From Membranipora membranacea (lineage: Eukaryota > Bryozoa > Gymnolaemata > Cheilostomatida > Membraniporidae), in the NCBI GenBank assembly GCA_914767715.1, contig OU612066.1, positions 18,512,283 through 18,576,282 on the forward strand: 64,000 nucleotides of DNA, written 5' to 3'. A program made the position numbers and the translations under genes. Shown one piece after another: positions 11,503-24,159 of this stretch (its first letter is position 1; every line of letters starts with the position of its first letter). Under the pieces are notes generated by a model. The model made no database searches. It had not been told where the DNA came from and was given only the letters and a program-made list of their open reading frames with translations.

Positions 11503-14500
11503 CTATGAAATACATGATTAGAACATGAAAATGATCATAATATTAAATTAATTTTGCTATCATTTTATGAATACCAGAGGGAAGGCAATAAATGGCTTGG
11601 TAAATTAAAAATTTCAATCATGCATTTCAAGTATCACCGTGGTCCTTCAGATCATATGGAGGTACACAACGCACAATATTTTCAATGTTGTCCATATAGT
11701 GTACAAATCTCATTTTGCAGTAGCAGATTGCGACAGTTGGTGGTTGGGACATACCTGACTTCATAGAGGTCATGAGAGCAACACTGTCATTACCCAGTAA
11801 ATGACATTTCTCTGCTAAATCTGTAATAAAAGAAAACATATCATCAGATGTCTGTACATAAAAGTTGATGGCCGCAAGACGATGAGTAAATAACTCATAG
11901 GAGATGAGATTGGTGACCAGTTAGTAATAATGTTTGAAGATCTCAAGGTTAGGAATGTTTTGGCAGTTTATCCACTTAAAGATTCACCAATTGTGAGTAA
12001 GCTCGTTAATTTATATTGTTTATCAGAGTGTTTTTAGTGCAAATTGAGTGAAGAAAATTTTCGAGGATGTAGATTGATCAAATTAGACAATGTTCATGAA
12101 ACCAATCTGATTATTAACAAATTTCTTTTCATGAATTTCATTTTGGGGGTATGACGTACCGTCCCCTTGTTCAGGAGGTGCTCTGTTACAGGCGGCTTTA
12201 CACTCCTCTAATGTACGACAGAGTCTATGAGTGAATGTGTGTATGAGGTGAGACAACTCCTGACAGTCTGATGAGTTATCTATAGACTCAGATAACTGTG
12301 TGATGTCATCGTCTAGCTTCTTCAAATCTGATACGGCTGCGTCTACAAAAGGGGTTGGGAAGGTAAGAGTAGTGAATGAATAACGAAAATGTTAATTTGG
12401 AATATGTAACTACTATGTTGCCCATTGCTTGGTCAGTAAAACTAGACTTTGCAACGCCATTGCACAGCTCATAATTGATGAGAAGTGAAATTACATTATT
12501 AACAGCTTTAATGTAATAGAATTAGCCATGTCGGTATGTTTCCTTATGATGGGAGGGGTGATCTGCGAATAGTTTGGGCTTCTAAATATAGCAGGAGAGG
12601 GTGACTCCCAAGAGTGATGCCCCAAACTCCCTGATGCTAGGCATATTTTGTGCCTCAAGTTTACACATAGTGTATTTACTGTACTTATGGAAGAGCATTA
12701 AATACAACAAGTGCCTCGCCAGCTTGAATTTGTAAATATGCATACTTGGTAGTTTCACTGACCGAGCAATTATAAATTCCCAAAGATCGCTGGAGCCGTG
12801 ACTGGGCAAAATTGATATATATCTTGAGAAATTCATGACTCTGCCATTCTATATTATTAGTGATCATATATAAATTATATATAAATTGACCCACGTTAGG
12901 TTCAACAAGCTTGTAGAAAATCATCAGAAACACCTGCAGCCTAATGGACAGTGTGCTAAATTCCATTACAACAAGACGGAGGCATCTTGCAGAGGAGCAG
13001 ACTACGGTCATAGCTAGCCTGTCTTGACAAAGCTTGTCAAGACAGGCTAGGTCATAGCCAACTACGAGCATATTTGGGTGCAAAAACCATTTTATCTTAG
13101 GAGGGTGAATATATGTACATTTAATAATATACAGCTGGCAACATATATAATATGTATACAGTATATGTGTTCATAAAGAAAAATAAGAATGCCGATTACA
13201 TACCAGCGTTGCATGTGTGGGTAACAAATTCCTCAGAAGCTATAAAGTCGAGTGTGTAGTTCACCTCCTCCACACCCTTATCTACTGCTAAAACTGAAAC
13301 AACAAAAATAAAAAGACAGTTAAAGTATACAGGTCATGGAAATGGCAATGATAACGATGTAGGAATAAATTGTTCGTTTCTTTCATATTTGGAATTTCTT
13401 GAAATTTGAATTTTGAATTTCTTGAAATGAATGAATGTGGTCCATATGTTGTCCATATAAGGATGAACATTTGAAGAGGCGCATCGCCGCATATATCTTA
13501 CCCAGTGAATTATAAGCTTTCTTATTTCTCTCCTCATCACTAAGTTTCTGTTTATCACTCATCTGTTTATTTAGCTCAGCTATCCTCGCTTCAAGATCAG
13601 CTTCGGCTTTGGATTTCTCCTGCAATGCCTGTAAAGCAACTCGACATATGAGAATACAACACAGAAGCATCTTATCATCAAAGTACGTAGCTGGGTAAAA
13701 TAAACAGCTCAGAAAGTTAAGCCATGGCTTTTTTTGGTTCGCTGCGACGGGTAAAGTTAAAAAAAGTGAAATCACCAAATTAAGTCAGTCAAGGGCTTAC
13801 AGATAAATTTATTGGAATGTGTTGAAAAATTATTTTTCCTGACCTACATTCTTTAGATTTGATGCGTTGTCAACCTTATATCGGTTATTATTATATCTTA
13901 GGGTCTTTGATATAGTTACCTGATCACGTTCTGAGACTAGATTAGCCAGGTTCCCCTCCAGAGTAGATAGCTTACTGTTCAGCTCATTTTTCTCTGAAGC
14001 TCTGTCAGACTCAAGTCCATCAATTTTATCCTTCAGATCCTACAGTAAACATAAATATCGTTAGAACATTGAGAGTAAACTCCTTATAAAGTGTCTGTAT
14101 TGTTCAGTCGCTCATTCAATTACATAAATCAAGAGTTAACCCTATGGATCACCTAGAGTCTTTGTCATTGAACTAAACAGCGCCATCAGTGACTTTGTTT
14201 TCCAATCAATCATACTGAGAGAGATAACCTCAGCTGCATTCAGAATTCAGACTACTCAGCATTTCATACAGGATGCTTGGACCTTTAGACCTGCATAAAT
14301 TTTCTGCAGTACCAAGCTTTGATTTTCAGAACACACAATGAATCATTAATGTCCTACCTGATTTTTCTGTTCTAAGCTTTGAGCATTGCCCTGAGCCTCA
14401 CCGTACTGACCCTTGAGATCTTCTAGCTCTTTACCGAGACTGTCTGCTGACTGTTGTCTCGACTCCTGCTCTAGTTTGAGGTTACTCTCCAGTGAGGAGG

Positions 14501-17500
14501 TCGTAGTCTGGTAATCTGTCACCTGAGTCTTAAGTAACTCCTTCTCTGACTCGGCAGCCACAAGCTTTTCCTCAGCTTCCTGTAATGTTAGGAAACAATG
14601 CGAGATACAAACGGCATCAAAAAAGTACAAAACAATGAGCTTTCCTGATTGGGATCAAATTCAAACTTCAAGCAGTTGTTTGTAAGCCCAAATTAAACCC
14701 TCACCAAAATTTTACCTTCCACAACTCCTTGGCTAAGGGCTAATGGGAGGGCACGCAAATATGCATAACTATGATCTGTTGAATTCAATTTGTATAACAT
14801 TTGATGAAAAATTCACAATTCTCAGTTAGATTGAAATATAAGATTTAAGTAATTACAAGAGTCTACAAGCATTTGATTATGACTAACTAAGAAGAATTGC
14901 GAAAAATTCAACTCCACCAACTGAACAAAACACGCAAATGCCACTTGCAACGCAATACTAGATTAGATTAGATTTTATTAATACATTCTTTATCAATGAT
15001 GATAGTGTGGAATGTGTACAATGCGTAAAAAAAATACTAAGAGCGGTGATTGTTGAAATATGTCGAATATATATATACATACATATACATATATACTACC
15101 ATAACATATTACCAAATTAAGATGGATGAAAGTAATGAGTTAAAAAGAGGAGGAATATAAAGAGATAGATGACACAAGGAAAGGGGAATAAGAGTATTCA
15201 GATTGAGAGAATAACTTACACCGGTAGATGTATTCATTGTTATTTCAGACTGAACCTTTGCAGCAAAAGAGATGCAGAAATTTTATTAATCTGCCACATA
15301 GCAATTCTTACTCAATACAAGTTCGAAGGTACAGATGGCTCCAAGAGGGACTTAATGGCATTCGACTTGGTCGGAAATTGAATGCCACAAAATCTCAATT
15401 AAGATGTTTTACATCCAAGCACAAAAACTGGGCAAACAATGTTCATTTTAATAGGGTATCCACAACCTCTCAAAGGTGCCAATCGTAAAATGCAGTGAAA
15501 CACCAACAAATTATGCTGAATGGCCCTGCATGGCAAAAAAGACCCAGAATGGGGATATCTGCTAAAATAATACGTTCATTCTTTCCACTTAGCGCTATCC
15601 AATCCTCCCATTGGTAGTCAATGTGCAAAGTTGTTAAGGCGTTCTTGTTAATCAAACATTGGACTCAAGAAGAGACCGTATAAATACCTCATCAGATAGA
15701 TCAGAGAAGCAACAGCAGCAGCAACCACACCATCTAAGGCAGGATAAACCTCGGCAGCATGCCTGATTATTATCAGTCATTGTACTCGCTATCCAGATTA
15801 ATATAACTGAGTCACAGCAAGACTATCATCCCTGTGGTTGTAGAGTCCATCCCAAGCCTAGTTCTGGTATGTTTGAACAATTTGTAATCCCGCACAAGTT
15901 CAACTTAAATTCTACTCTGAATGACCCACGCAGTTTCAATTTACAGTCTACTTGAGGTGGTGTGTACCTGTTAAAAATCTCTAAGTGTTGCAAATCTGAT
16001 CAGGTACCCCACGCCGCAGTCCGTTGAGATGTAATAAGCTGTAATTCTGGTATCTATTTCTATGAAGCTTGTTGCAATATGTCACCAGTCTAATATGATC
16101 GCAATCATATGTACTGTCATACCAGCATGTTTTCTTAAGTACCAGTATAATTGCTCTGGCCATGCACAGTTGCATGAAAGTAGAGCCTGTGGTTTGCAGC
16201 AGTGTATGGAAGGCTGTGTTAGGTTTATAAATTAATCAACAGCTAATACCATCATAACTGATATAAAATCCTGATTATAGAGCCGACCTCTTTGAAGACT
16301 TTACCGTAAATGTGGCCACAGCTCTCAAAAGAGCAGGTGACAATTATATCAAGGCAGGGAGGGTGAGGTGAGGGTGAGAAAGGAGTTGTGATAAATGAAA
16401 TTAATGTGCAACTAACACCAGAAAATAGCAATTAATCACCAAAATTATATTTCAAACACAGTGAGACATGGGAAATGGTCAATGGCACAAAACACAGAAT
16501 ATGCATGAATTATTAGTCGGAGTCCCTACCATTTGTTGTCTGTACAATTGACACATTGTACATTGTACACTAGAAGGGCTGACTTACAGATTTTTCTTTG
16601 TTGAGCTGATCTATAGTTTCCTGAAGCTGAGCAGCCTGAGATAATGAGTCATCGCTGCTCTTCTGCATCGACTCCTGTAGTACACTCTGCTCTGACTGAA
16701 CCCTCACCAACTCATCTGTGGCTTCCTAGAAACATAAACAAGAAGTTTTGATATACTAAAAAGATAAAAAAAACTAGCAATGCCGAGGCCTACAATTTAC
16801 GTATCCTTATTCTTTCTCTCTTGGTTTCAAGAAATATTCATTTATACTATATAAATAAAAGCCTCAAGAATATTCAGTAGTCATTATTATAACTAGGTTT
16901 GTGAAGCACAATGAGTAAACATCCACATCAGGTTCCTCTGTGAATATACTACTCTGGCTCACCTTGTATTTTTGTACCAGCTCCTTCTCGGACATTTTCT
17001 CAGCTACATTCTGCTTCTTTAGGGTATCATGCTGAAAAGGTGGTACAGGACAATTAATTACACAGAATGACAGAAACTTTGAGTTCAATGTCACCATAAT
17101 CTTTAATTTGAGAGCAAACTATGTTTCAATGTTATATCCTTATTTAATTGAGCATTAAGAGAGAGGGCAACTGCAAGTTAGTGTTGACTTCACCAGAAAG
17201 TCAAAATCTCAGTAATCCACTTGTGTTTGTTAGTCACTTGAGTAAGCTGAGTACCCTGACCTTAGTATTACACTTACCTCTCTTATAAGCTTAGCATGTT
17301 GCAATGTTAGAGCTGTTAATCTATCTTTGGCTGTCTTAAATTTATCATATACCGCCTTTTTCTCTTCTACAAGTAAAGGGTCATACTGATATTAGACTCA
17401 AATCAAATAACAATATGACATCAGCGCAATGTGTAAGGATACCGCTTGGCTATTGATAACATTGATCTATCTGGTATCATTGGAGAGCCAGGATATACAA

Positions 17501-20500
17501 TACATCTGTGTGTCACTGTTCTCCATGCCATCATAGGAAGGCGAAATTAAATTTGCTGAGATCAACAAGTGGAACATGGCGTCAAGGCGCAAGGTCTAAA
17601 GGTTTAAAGTTCCAGATAGCTGGTATTATAATAAAACTGATCAGGGTTTTTTTTCAGAGTAAAAGCTTTGAACAGGACAATATATGTTAGCTATACACCA
17701 CAAATCTTGTTCTGAAATGCTAAATAGGAGAAATTTATATTCCAAAATTGATGTAAACCTGCTTCAAATACTGACCATTAGATTTAGTGATTGCTGCTTC
17801 TGATCCCGAGGTGGCTGACTTTAATTTCTCCATCTCCTGCTGACTCTCGGTAAGTTTTAGTTGTATCGCTGCCAGATTTGAGCTTTCTATACTGGCCTCC
17901 TGTCTCTACAAAACATTATCATGATTTTAAGTAACAGCCAAACCTTGGATTAAAAATACAAAGTATTGTAACTTGTAAACTTGTAACTGTTAATTGTAGC
18001 TGGACTTACCTCTTCAAACCAAGTTATTTTACTCAGGAACTTGTTACATAGTACTGTCCACAGACTTAAACTAATAACAATACCGACTCAGGGTGAATGG
18101 CCAAGAAACATCAATCAGCATGACCCAGGAACGAATCCCTAGCTGTCAAAAACACTAAAAATGAGGCACTTACCAGCCGTGAAGTTCAGTGTACTTACAT
18201 GTTGTGATAGCTGAGATCTCAGAGCCTCTATCTCCCCGTTCAGCTCTGCTATTTTCTCACGTGCCTACAAACGAAAATAAGACGTCTGGCGAACCTGCAT
18301 ATGCTGACAGGGAACAATGTAATTAAAAAAGACGTAAATGATAAAAATGCAAGTGAAACCTAGACAAGATTCCATGCGTAGTGTTTAATTGTAGAGTTGA
18401 GACCACATTTAGATTTTATAGACTCGACTTTAGATCACACCAGGTGCCTTCACTCACCTTAGATTTGATGTATTCTAGCTCAGTTTTGAGCTGTTCTATT
18501 TGGTGTCTCAGCTGTGCGATAAGTGCATCTCTAGCATCGGGTACTGGTTCAGCCCTAACAGGTTCTGGTGCTGGCTCTATCAAGGGTTCCACCTAGAGAG
18601 TGACAATAACATATAATATTAATAAACCTCTGTTCTGTAGAAGCTTCAATAACAACAAAACCCTTTCCTTGGCTTATGACATGATACCCCAAAAATCACA
18701 TAACAGCCCATTTTTTATATTTACGTTTTTTATCAGATTTCTGAGGCCCAATTAAAGGATAGGGTTCAGTTTTAATGCCATAGATCATTTCTGAATAACA
18801 AAAAGTTGCATTTGAGTAAAATAGAATTGCCAAAAAACACGGTTGTTAAGTGTTTGTAGACATCAGGTCCTATAACATACCGGTGCTGGTGCAGGTCTGG
18901 GTGGTGGAGGCGGAGTCTGGTCATGCTCATCATCATTCTCCTCCCCAGCTACCACAGCTACAGGCTTCCTATGCTTAGATAACTCAGAGTACACTAAGAA
19001 GTTAGGGGGGAGATCTGGTAGTGATGGCACCTATAATAGAAATACAAATAACAGATGTATGTGTGTACAACAGGATGGGCTATATACTATATAGTGATGA
19101 AGATGGAGATACGAAACATAGGATTTCAGCACAACATGTATATAAATCTCTATTGTTATTGGAACAGACTGAATGGAGTTGCGCTAACAATGAACAAGGG
19201 AAAACAACTGCCAAGCATTGACAATTGAAATCCAGGTAGAAACATTTGACAGTCCTATTACTCCTTGGCCATTCATATGAAAAAAGATTATACAGTCCGT
19301 ATTGAGAAGCCAAAATGCTTTACTACAGCATAGTTTCAACCAATTTTTTCCAAAAGTTACAGGATTTACGGGTTCAAGTCGGATTTGGAAGCATTACTAT
19401 CTTAATAGAAGGAATATTCCAGCTCTTATCACCCATAGAGGTGTCTATTTCTGTATCTCATGTCCTGTTGATATTCAACAGATGTAATAGTCACATAACT
19501 AACTAACTCACCGATATGAGACCTTTAAAGTACTGTAGACTCTGACAGGTCTGATAAAACTGCTGCAGACTTTTATACTGTGTGTGAAATCTCGTCCTCA
19601 GGTCACTCAGTGTATCAGGGGGGAGAGCTGTGGTCAAAAATATCAGATAGGTTCATTTATATGATAACTACGGACTACAACAAAACTTCCAAAGTTTACA
19701 TAATCATTACACAGTTTTTCAGACTGATACACCAAGAAGTGGGTTTCAGAGATAGTATACACTGCAAAATCACAAATTTGAATATTTTAGTGTAGGCATT
19801 CAATGCCAGTGTATAAACACATTTTTGAACAACTGTCAAAATACGATCTCATTTCGCACTCTGCACCAGAACAAGAGATTCGAAGCAGTTAATATTTTAT
19901 ATGCAATTTTATAAGCATATCATTTGGTTTTACTGTTTCGTGTCTGTAATTTTAGGACAGAAACATTTCATCAACGCTGGAAGTTTTTACATCCATTCAA
20001 TCTATGCACTTTCCGGTCTATTTACGTCTTTACACAAAAGAACATTCTTCCTGATGAAATTTAAAATCAAACTTAAATCAGACAATAAGTCGTACAGCAA
20101 GCAAACAGCTGAGCTGTCTATGCCTCACTTCCATTTTTCTTCCTTTATTTTTCAATGTTTTGCTTGCTTTGGCACATTTGGAGGAAAATCATTTTAACGA
20201 TGAAGATTGTTGTCAATAATTTCTTTTTTAAATCCCTCGGCACATCAGCAAACTAACCTTTGTGGAGTTTGAAAAGTATTTTGACGATGTAGTCGTATAA
20301 CTGACAGGAGTCTTGAATAGTTAACACCAGTGGGTAAAGTTTACACTGTCCTGTCGTAGTCATCGAGTTCTCATGGGCCCTCTCTAAATGGTGAAACACT
20401 GTGCTCTGTAGGTTTACAATATCATCCATCAAATCCAATACCTCGATACAAAACTCAAAACTACAAAATATTTGACAATAATCTGGTTATTTCCACGTCA

Positions 20501-23445
20501 GTTAACAGTGAGAACAGGAAAAATCCACACCATGATTTTCCAAGAAAAATGAAGTGACTTAATCTTCATCATAAACGCAATCAAAATAACAGTATTAAAG
20601 AATTTTTTGCAACCCAACAACAACAGCTAGTTTTTGTAATCTTATGCAATATTTGGGTGATGAGGTACATTGTTGTTGTAATATAATGTCATGCAAATTC
20701 AGCAATGGTGGTTACCATGGTCAAACCACAACAATTCAATAGGATATCATTTTGTCATCGGTGATTTCGAGAGAATTTCCTGTTTCCACATGATTGAAGG
20801 GAAACATTAAGTAGACAAGCCAGAAAAGATAATATGACTCTTGTATGCATTTATTTATTTGAGAACATGCAAATTCAGTGGGAGTGTTTGTATTGCTTTT
20901 AAACAAGGAGATCAGTGTATCTGGGAAACAAACAATTCCATATCATGCTGGGATATAATATAAGTACTATCAAAACTAGCAGGTGCTTCAAACCATGTGT
21001 ACTATTGCTCAATACTGACATATGAAAGCAAGTTGTTAAAGCAAGTTGTTTGACGTCGACTACAGTAGTACATCTCGCACACACACACAGCTATCAGACA
21101 AAAAGTGACAACCAAGTACCAATTAATGTACATCAACAAGCTAGTTGGTAGGTCAGAGCCTTTGAGGTGCATAAATGTAGCGTAGCATCAAAAAACTATT
21201 TTCTCCCATTATTATAGACGATTGATTTTACCATTAAAAATGGTCAAACCACCGGAATGTTCTGACTAATGAGACCTATCTGAGTGGTGCATATGTGATG
21301 ATATAAGGATTTTGACACATGACAGAAATCGCCCTGGGTTAAACACATGTTGTCTGACAACTATTCAGAGTGTTCAGACTATGTATGAAAGTTAGAGTGT
21401 TCAGACTACATATTGTTGTATCATATCAGAATCAGACCACTGTCTTTGACTTTCTACTTACTATCCGTTTGCTTCATTCCCAGTTATCTGAGCTAAGACT
21501 TCGTCTTCTATCACCAGACTGCCAGGTATCTTAATATGCTGCCAAACAGATACAATGATAACAGCCAAGCATGGAAATACGGCAGAATGTACCAGTACAG
21601 TATGAGCCTGCAATCTGATGTGTGGTGAAACAATCAAGCAATACATGATAAATCAATGCAGGCAGTACTTGACACTTCTAGGCTGCCTGATTGAGTCAAA
21701 AACTGTCTGAAGTAACTGGATATCCTCATATAAAACATAGGCCTACATCATTTGTAGGGAACTGAGACAGCATGCCCTTGTACTCCTAATGCTATAATCT
21801 CATGCCGGTCAGAGTATTTTTGTGGCTGTGGGAGTGCAAATACTGATATTTTATAGTGATTGGAATTAGCAAATATAAGATATCAGATAAGAGTTCCGTT
21901 ATCATTTTTACAACTCTATCTGTGACAAACAAACTTATGCAATGATACTTGAGTTAACTGGTCATTTCTCACTGAGCCTAGCAAGGGAGAAAGGACACAC
22001 TACAGAAATGAATTTCATCAGTATTTTTACCTTTTTATGAAACTTCAATCTTGTAACTATAAGTTTGAGGTAGTGTGCGTTTAGAGGTCCATAGTTCTCT
22101 GGCAGATGACTCTAAAAAAACATGACAATGAAAATAACTTAATATTGTAATGGTTATTAGCAATCACTGAGGTGGATGTTATCACAGAGTAAGGATATAT
22201 CCCTGCTCTGTGATGTTATTTTGACCTCAAGGCCTTTACTTACTTAACGATTCTATGCAATGACTTTAGGGGTGGGTTAGGAGTAAGGATATATCCCTAC
22301 TCTGTGATGTTATTTTGACCTTCCAGGCCTTACATTACAATTCCATGCAATGACTTTAGGGGTGGGTAAGACAATCATGATAGCAGGTTACTAATTATAG
22401 GCCTAATTACATGATAACAGTAGCAAAGTGTATCTATATCTCGCCTTGACAATAAGTCTCAATCAATTCAAGTATGGCACAGTGCTGATAAGATACTTAA
22501 AATTCCATTTCCTAGCATTCAGCAGGTCTAAAGATATCATAGAAATGCAAAAATCATACACGATACATGAGAAATCAATCACTGGTTGCTTAAAACGTGA
22601 GAAATCTCTGTGTCATGTACTGCACAATAATCATGATTGATGCGGTATCATGTGAAAACAGGAAGTTTCTATGGCCAATAATGACCTAATTAACTTTTTA
22701 ATTCAATTAGATGAATGTCTCAATCTACAATAAATATAGAGCCAGTGATTTGGGTTGCTACCAGAGACTATAGATAATATATCCATGGTCTTTGTTGCTA
22801 CTACTAAGGTAGCCACTTCAGTCACATGAAATCCGAGAGACCTTGTTCACAGTAGTTTTCAGACACACATATAAGTTTGGTTATGAGATATATTAATCAA
22901 TAGAACTTGAGAAATGATGAGGGCCGAAGCCGTAAATGTTCTAAGTCACTTTGTGACGTAAAGTTTAATTGCTAAAACTCAGCAGCATATTGCTTGCAGT
23001 GTCATATTGTGCTGCTACAGGGAGATGTGACATTCTTGAAGGAGGAAGGAGCAATGAATATATGACAATATGATTCCATAGCATTGACTAATTGTGGTAA
23101 AGAAGCGACTAAAATAGAAATACAGGGCTATGATCAGCAATAGGTTTATGACTCACATAGGTGAACATGCAAAAAAGAACTTTGCAAACTGTTAAATCAC
23201 AAAATTTGACACAACTTTACTAAATACTTTTTAATGTCTACTCACCCAGTTGCTGCCGATATCATCTAGCCATGTTAGGTATTTCATTGAGTCGAAAATG
23301 AAGTTTTCGTGTCCCTCTCTAATCTGTTTGTGAACACAGTGACAAAACTTCCAGCAAGCAGGTCCATAACTCTGCAGCTGTAACTTCATGACAGTTGCCC
23401 AAAAGGTGCTGCCACCTTTTTCATAATGTGTAGCAATGATGATGC
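7810..23445 (-). CDS. HIP1: Huntingtin-interacting protein 1 (HIP1/HIP1R/Sla2 family), 26 exons, N-terminus missing
   Basis: Endocytic adaptor joining phosphoinositide membrane and clathrin coats to F-actin. The assembled exons give 1084 residues and a stop; residue numbers here count from the first complete codon in the window. Order: most of the ANTH domain (about 1-225), acidic/proline-rich linker (226-295), long coiled coil (about 296-640), then the I/LWEQ (THATCH) actin-binding module (about 800-1030) and a 46-residue tail. Every junction has GT/AG and all 25 internal phases agree, so the frame is secure. The first exon found (23246-23445) starts with two bases of a split codon, so about 40 residues containing the start lie upstream and were not located. 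Length is close to vertebrate HIP1 (about 1040). The vertebrate linker motifs for AP2 (DPF/FxDxF) and clathrin (LMDMD) are not seen. Family call very sure; HIP1 versus HIP1R is moot for a probable single invertebrate gene. Confidence 0.95.
13007..13057. mobile_element. Palindromic insertion (CTAGCC family) with 7-bp TSD GTCATAG
   Basis: Direct repeats GTCATAG at 13007-13013 and 13051-13057 flank a 37-bp palindrome (13014-13050). Its arms are 17 nt each (ctagcctgtcttgacaa and complement) around agc. It lies in a HIP1 intron. The same arm followed by longer shared sequence occurs at about 36322-36350 and 59068-59094, apparently less complete excisions or element fragments. Confidence 0.8.
14580..16587. 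other. HIP1 intron, 2.0 kb
   Basis: Largest intron of the gene in the window. Holds a short TA/TACA dinucleotide tract (about 15068-15098). Reading frames here are short and lack splice support; no exon or RNA gene was seen. Confidence 0.6.
22176..22219. mobile_element. Palindromic insertion (CACAGAG family) with 7-bp TSD ATGTTAT
   Basis: ATGTTAT at 22176-22182 and 22213-22219 flank a 30-bp imperfect palindrome (22183-22212), arms cacagagtaaggata and its complement with two mismatches. In a HIP1 intron. Confidence 0.75.
22189..22372. repeat. Tandem duplication of about 92 bp
   Basis: 22189-22280 and 22281-22372 share gtaaggatatatccct, ctctgtgatgttattttgacc and gcaatgactttaggggtggg. The duplication took in the right half of the palindromic insertion at 22176-22219, so it is younger than that insertion. 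Confidence 0.8.
22755..22801. mobile_element. Palindromic insertion (CAGAGACTATAG family) with 7-bp TSD TTGCTAC
   Basis: TTGCTAC at 22755-22761 and 22795-22801 flank an imperfect palindrome (22762-22794) whose left arm is cagagactatagata; the right arm has drifted (atccatggtctttg). Probably an older member of the family. Confidence 0.7.
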
Positions 23446-24058
23446 CTAAGAAATTTCAGTTGAGGAAAATTGAATGTTTTCTGTAAAGGACTCGGTAGAA
23501 CCTAGGGCCTATTTCAAGGTAAGATTTGGACAGCATTTTCAAGGTTTGTGCACTAATTCAACTTTTTCAGTTCGAGAGTTTCAGTTTTAAAGCGTATTAG
23601 CTAAGATGTTAATTCTTGACACTGGTAAACTACATGTACGTTCAGTTGATCACTGGCACATCAGTACAAAAAAGGATACTTCGAACATGTTTTATCTTCG
23701 TTGGGTTTTCCTCCTTGTTTATTGCCTTGCTTATACTAGCCACCTGCAACAACAAAAAAAGCAATCATCAGCAAATGTTGTGGTAAGAAACAGACTTTAA
23801 AATTAATACTACTCCTAAAAAGAGCTAGGTGCAAGGCTTCTCTTCAATCCAAGCTGCTCAACAAACATGTAAAAAACTGAATGGTTAGTTGTCTAGAGTC
23901 AAGTGTTTTCCTTGGGAATATATGCATAATTGGTCCAGTGTCAACTATCCAAAACCCTCTCAGTCTCTCTACTTACTCTACTCAGGGACGGGAGAATTCT
24001 CCCTGCTCTACTGCTGCTAGCCTCTCAATTCAATCACAACAATTAGATCAATACTCAC

Positions 24059-24159
24059 CAGATTTGTGTCATAAAGGTCCCTCCCATCAAGGAATCCTTT
24101 GGCTCTACCAATATACTTTGACATAATCCCTCCTAGAATTGGAGTGCAACGAAGTTCAG
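24059..24159 (-). other. Orphan exon-like ORF with strong splice signals
   Basis: A 101-nt open frame on the minus strand. It has a good acceptor (tttctccag) just upstream and a consensus donor (GTGAGT, 24053-24058) just downstream, and encodes a stretch with GGIMSKYIGRAKGFLDGRD. Its phase does not fit the first HIP1 exon at 23246-23445 and its other frames have stops, so it is not a HIP1 coding exon. It could be an exon of an unknown gene or a chance frame. Product unrecognised. Confidence 0.3.

Larger units (their letters stand above)
11755..19030 (-). other. HIP1: HIP1 linker and coiled-coil exons
   Basis: Exons in reading order: 18881-19030, 18458-18592, 18199-18264, 17776-17905, 17278-17366, 16963-17031, 16588-16725, 14358-14579, 13920-14039, 13502-13628, 13204-13293, 12160-12342, 11755-11820. 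The first two encode an acidic and proline-rich linker (EENDDEHDQTPPPPPRP), the next eight a heptad-rich coiled coil full of Glu, Lys, Gln and Leu with no Pro, used in this family for dimerisation and clathrin light chain contact. The last three are a Cys-containing helical region leading to the actin-binding module. The coiled coil is much less conserved than the ends, so it was identified by phase-compatible exons with good splice sites rather than by similarity. Confidence 0.88.
19512..23445 (-). other. HIP1: HIP1 ANTH-domain exons
   Basis: Five exons read in this order on the minus strand: 23246-23445, 22031-22111, 21462-21538, 20258-20460, 19512-19627. They encode the ANTH/ENTH-like helical solenoid that binds phosphoinositides. 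Recognisable family blocks are ATHYEKGG, CWKFCH, REGH, the YGPLNAHYLKL block, TGQCKLYPL and LYDYIVKILFKLHK, all close to human HIP1. The introns between them hold two palindromic insertions (22176-22219 and 22755-22801) and a local tandem duplication, but no other coding signal. Confidence 0.93.

Noticed and set aside
12685-13083. 132-codon minus-strand frame inside a HIP1 intron
   Set aside because: It runs through the palindromic insertion at 13007-13057 and shows no similarity; neighbouring exons splice across it in phase.
24059-24159. Candidate N-terminal exon of HIP1
   Set aside because: Its phase cannot join the exon at 23246-23445 without a frameshift, and the sequence does not resemble the ANTH N-terminus.
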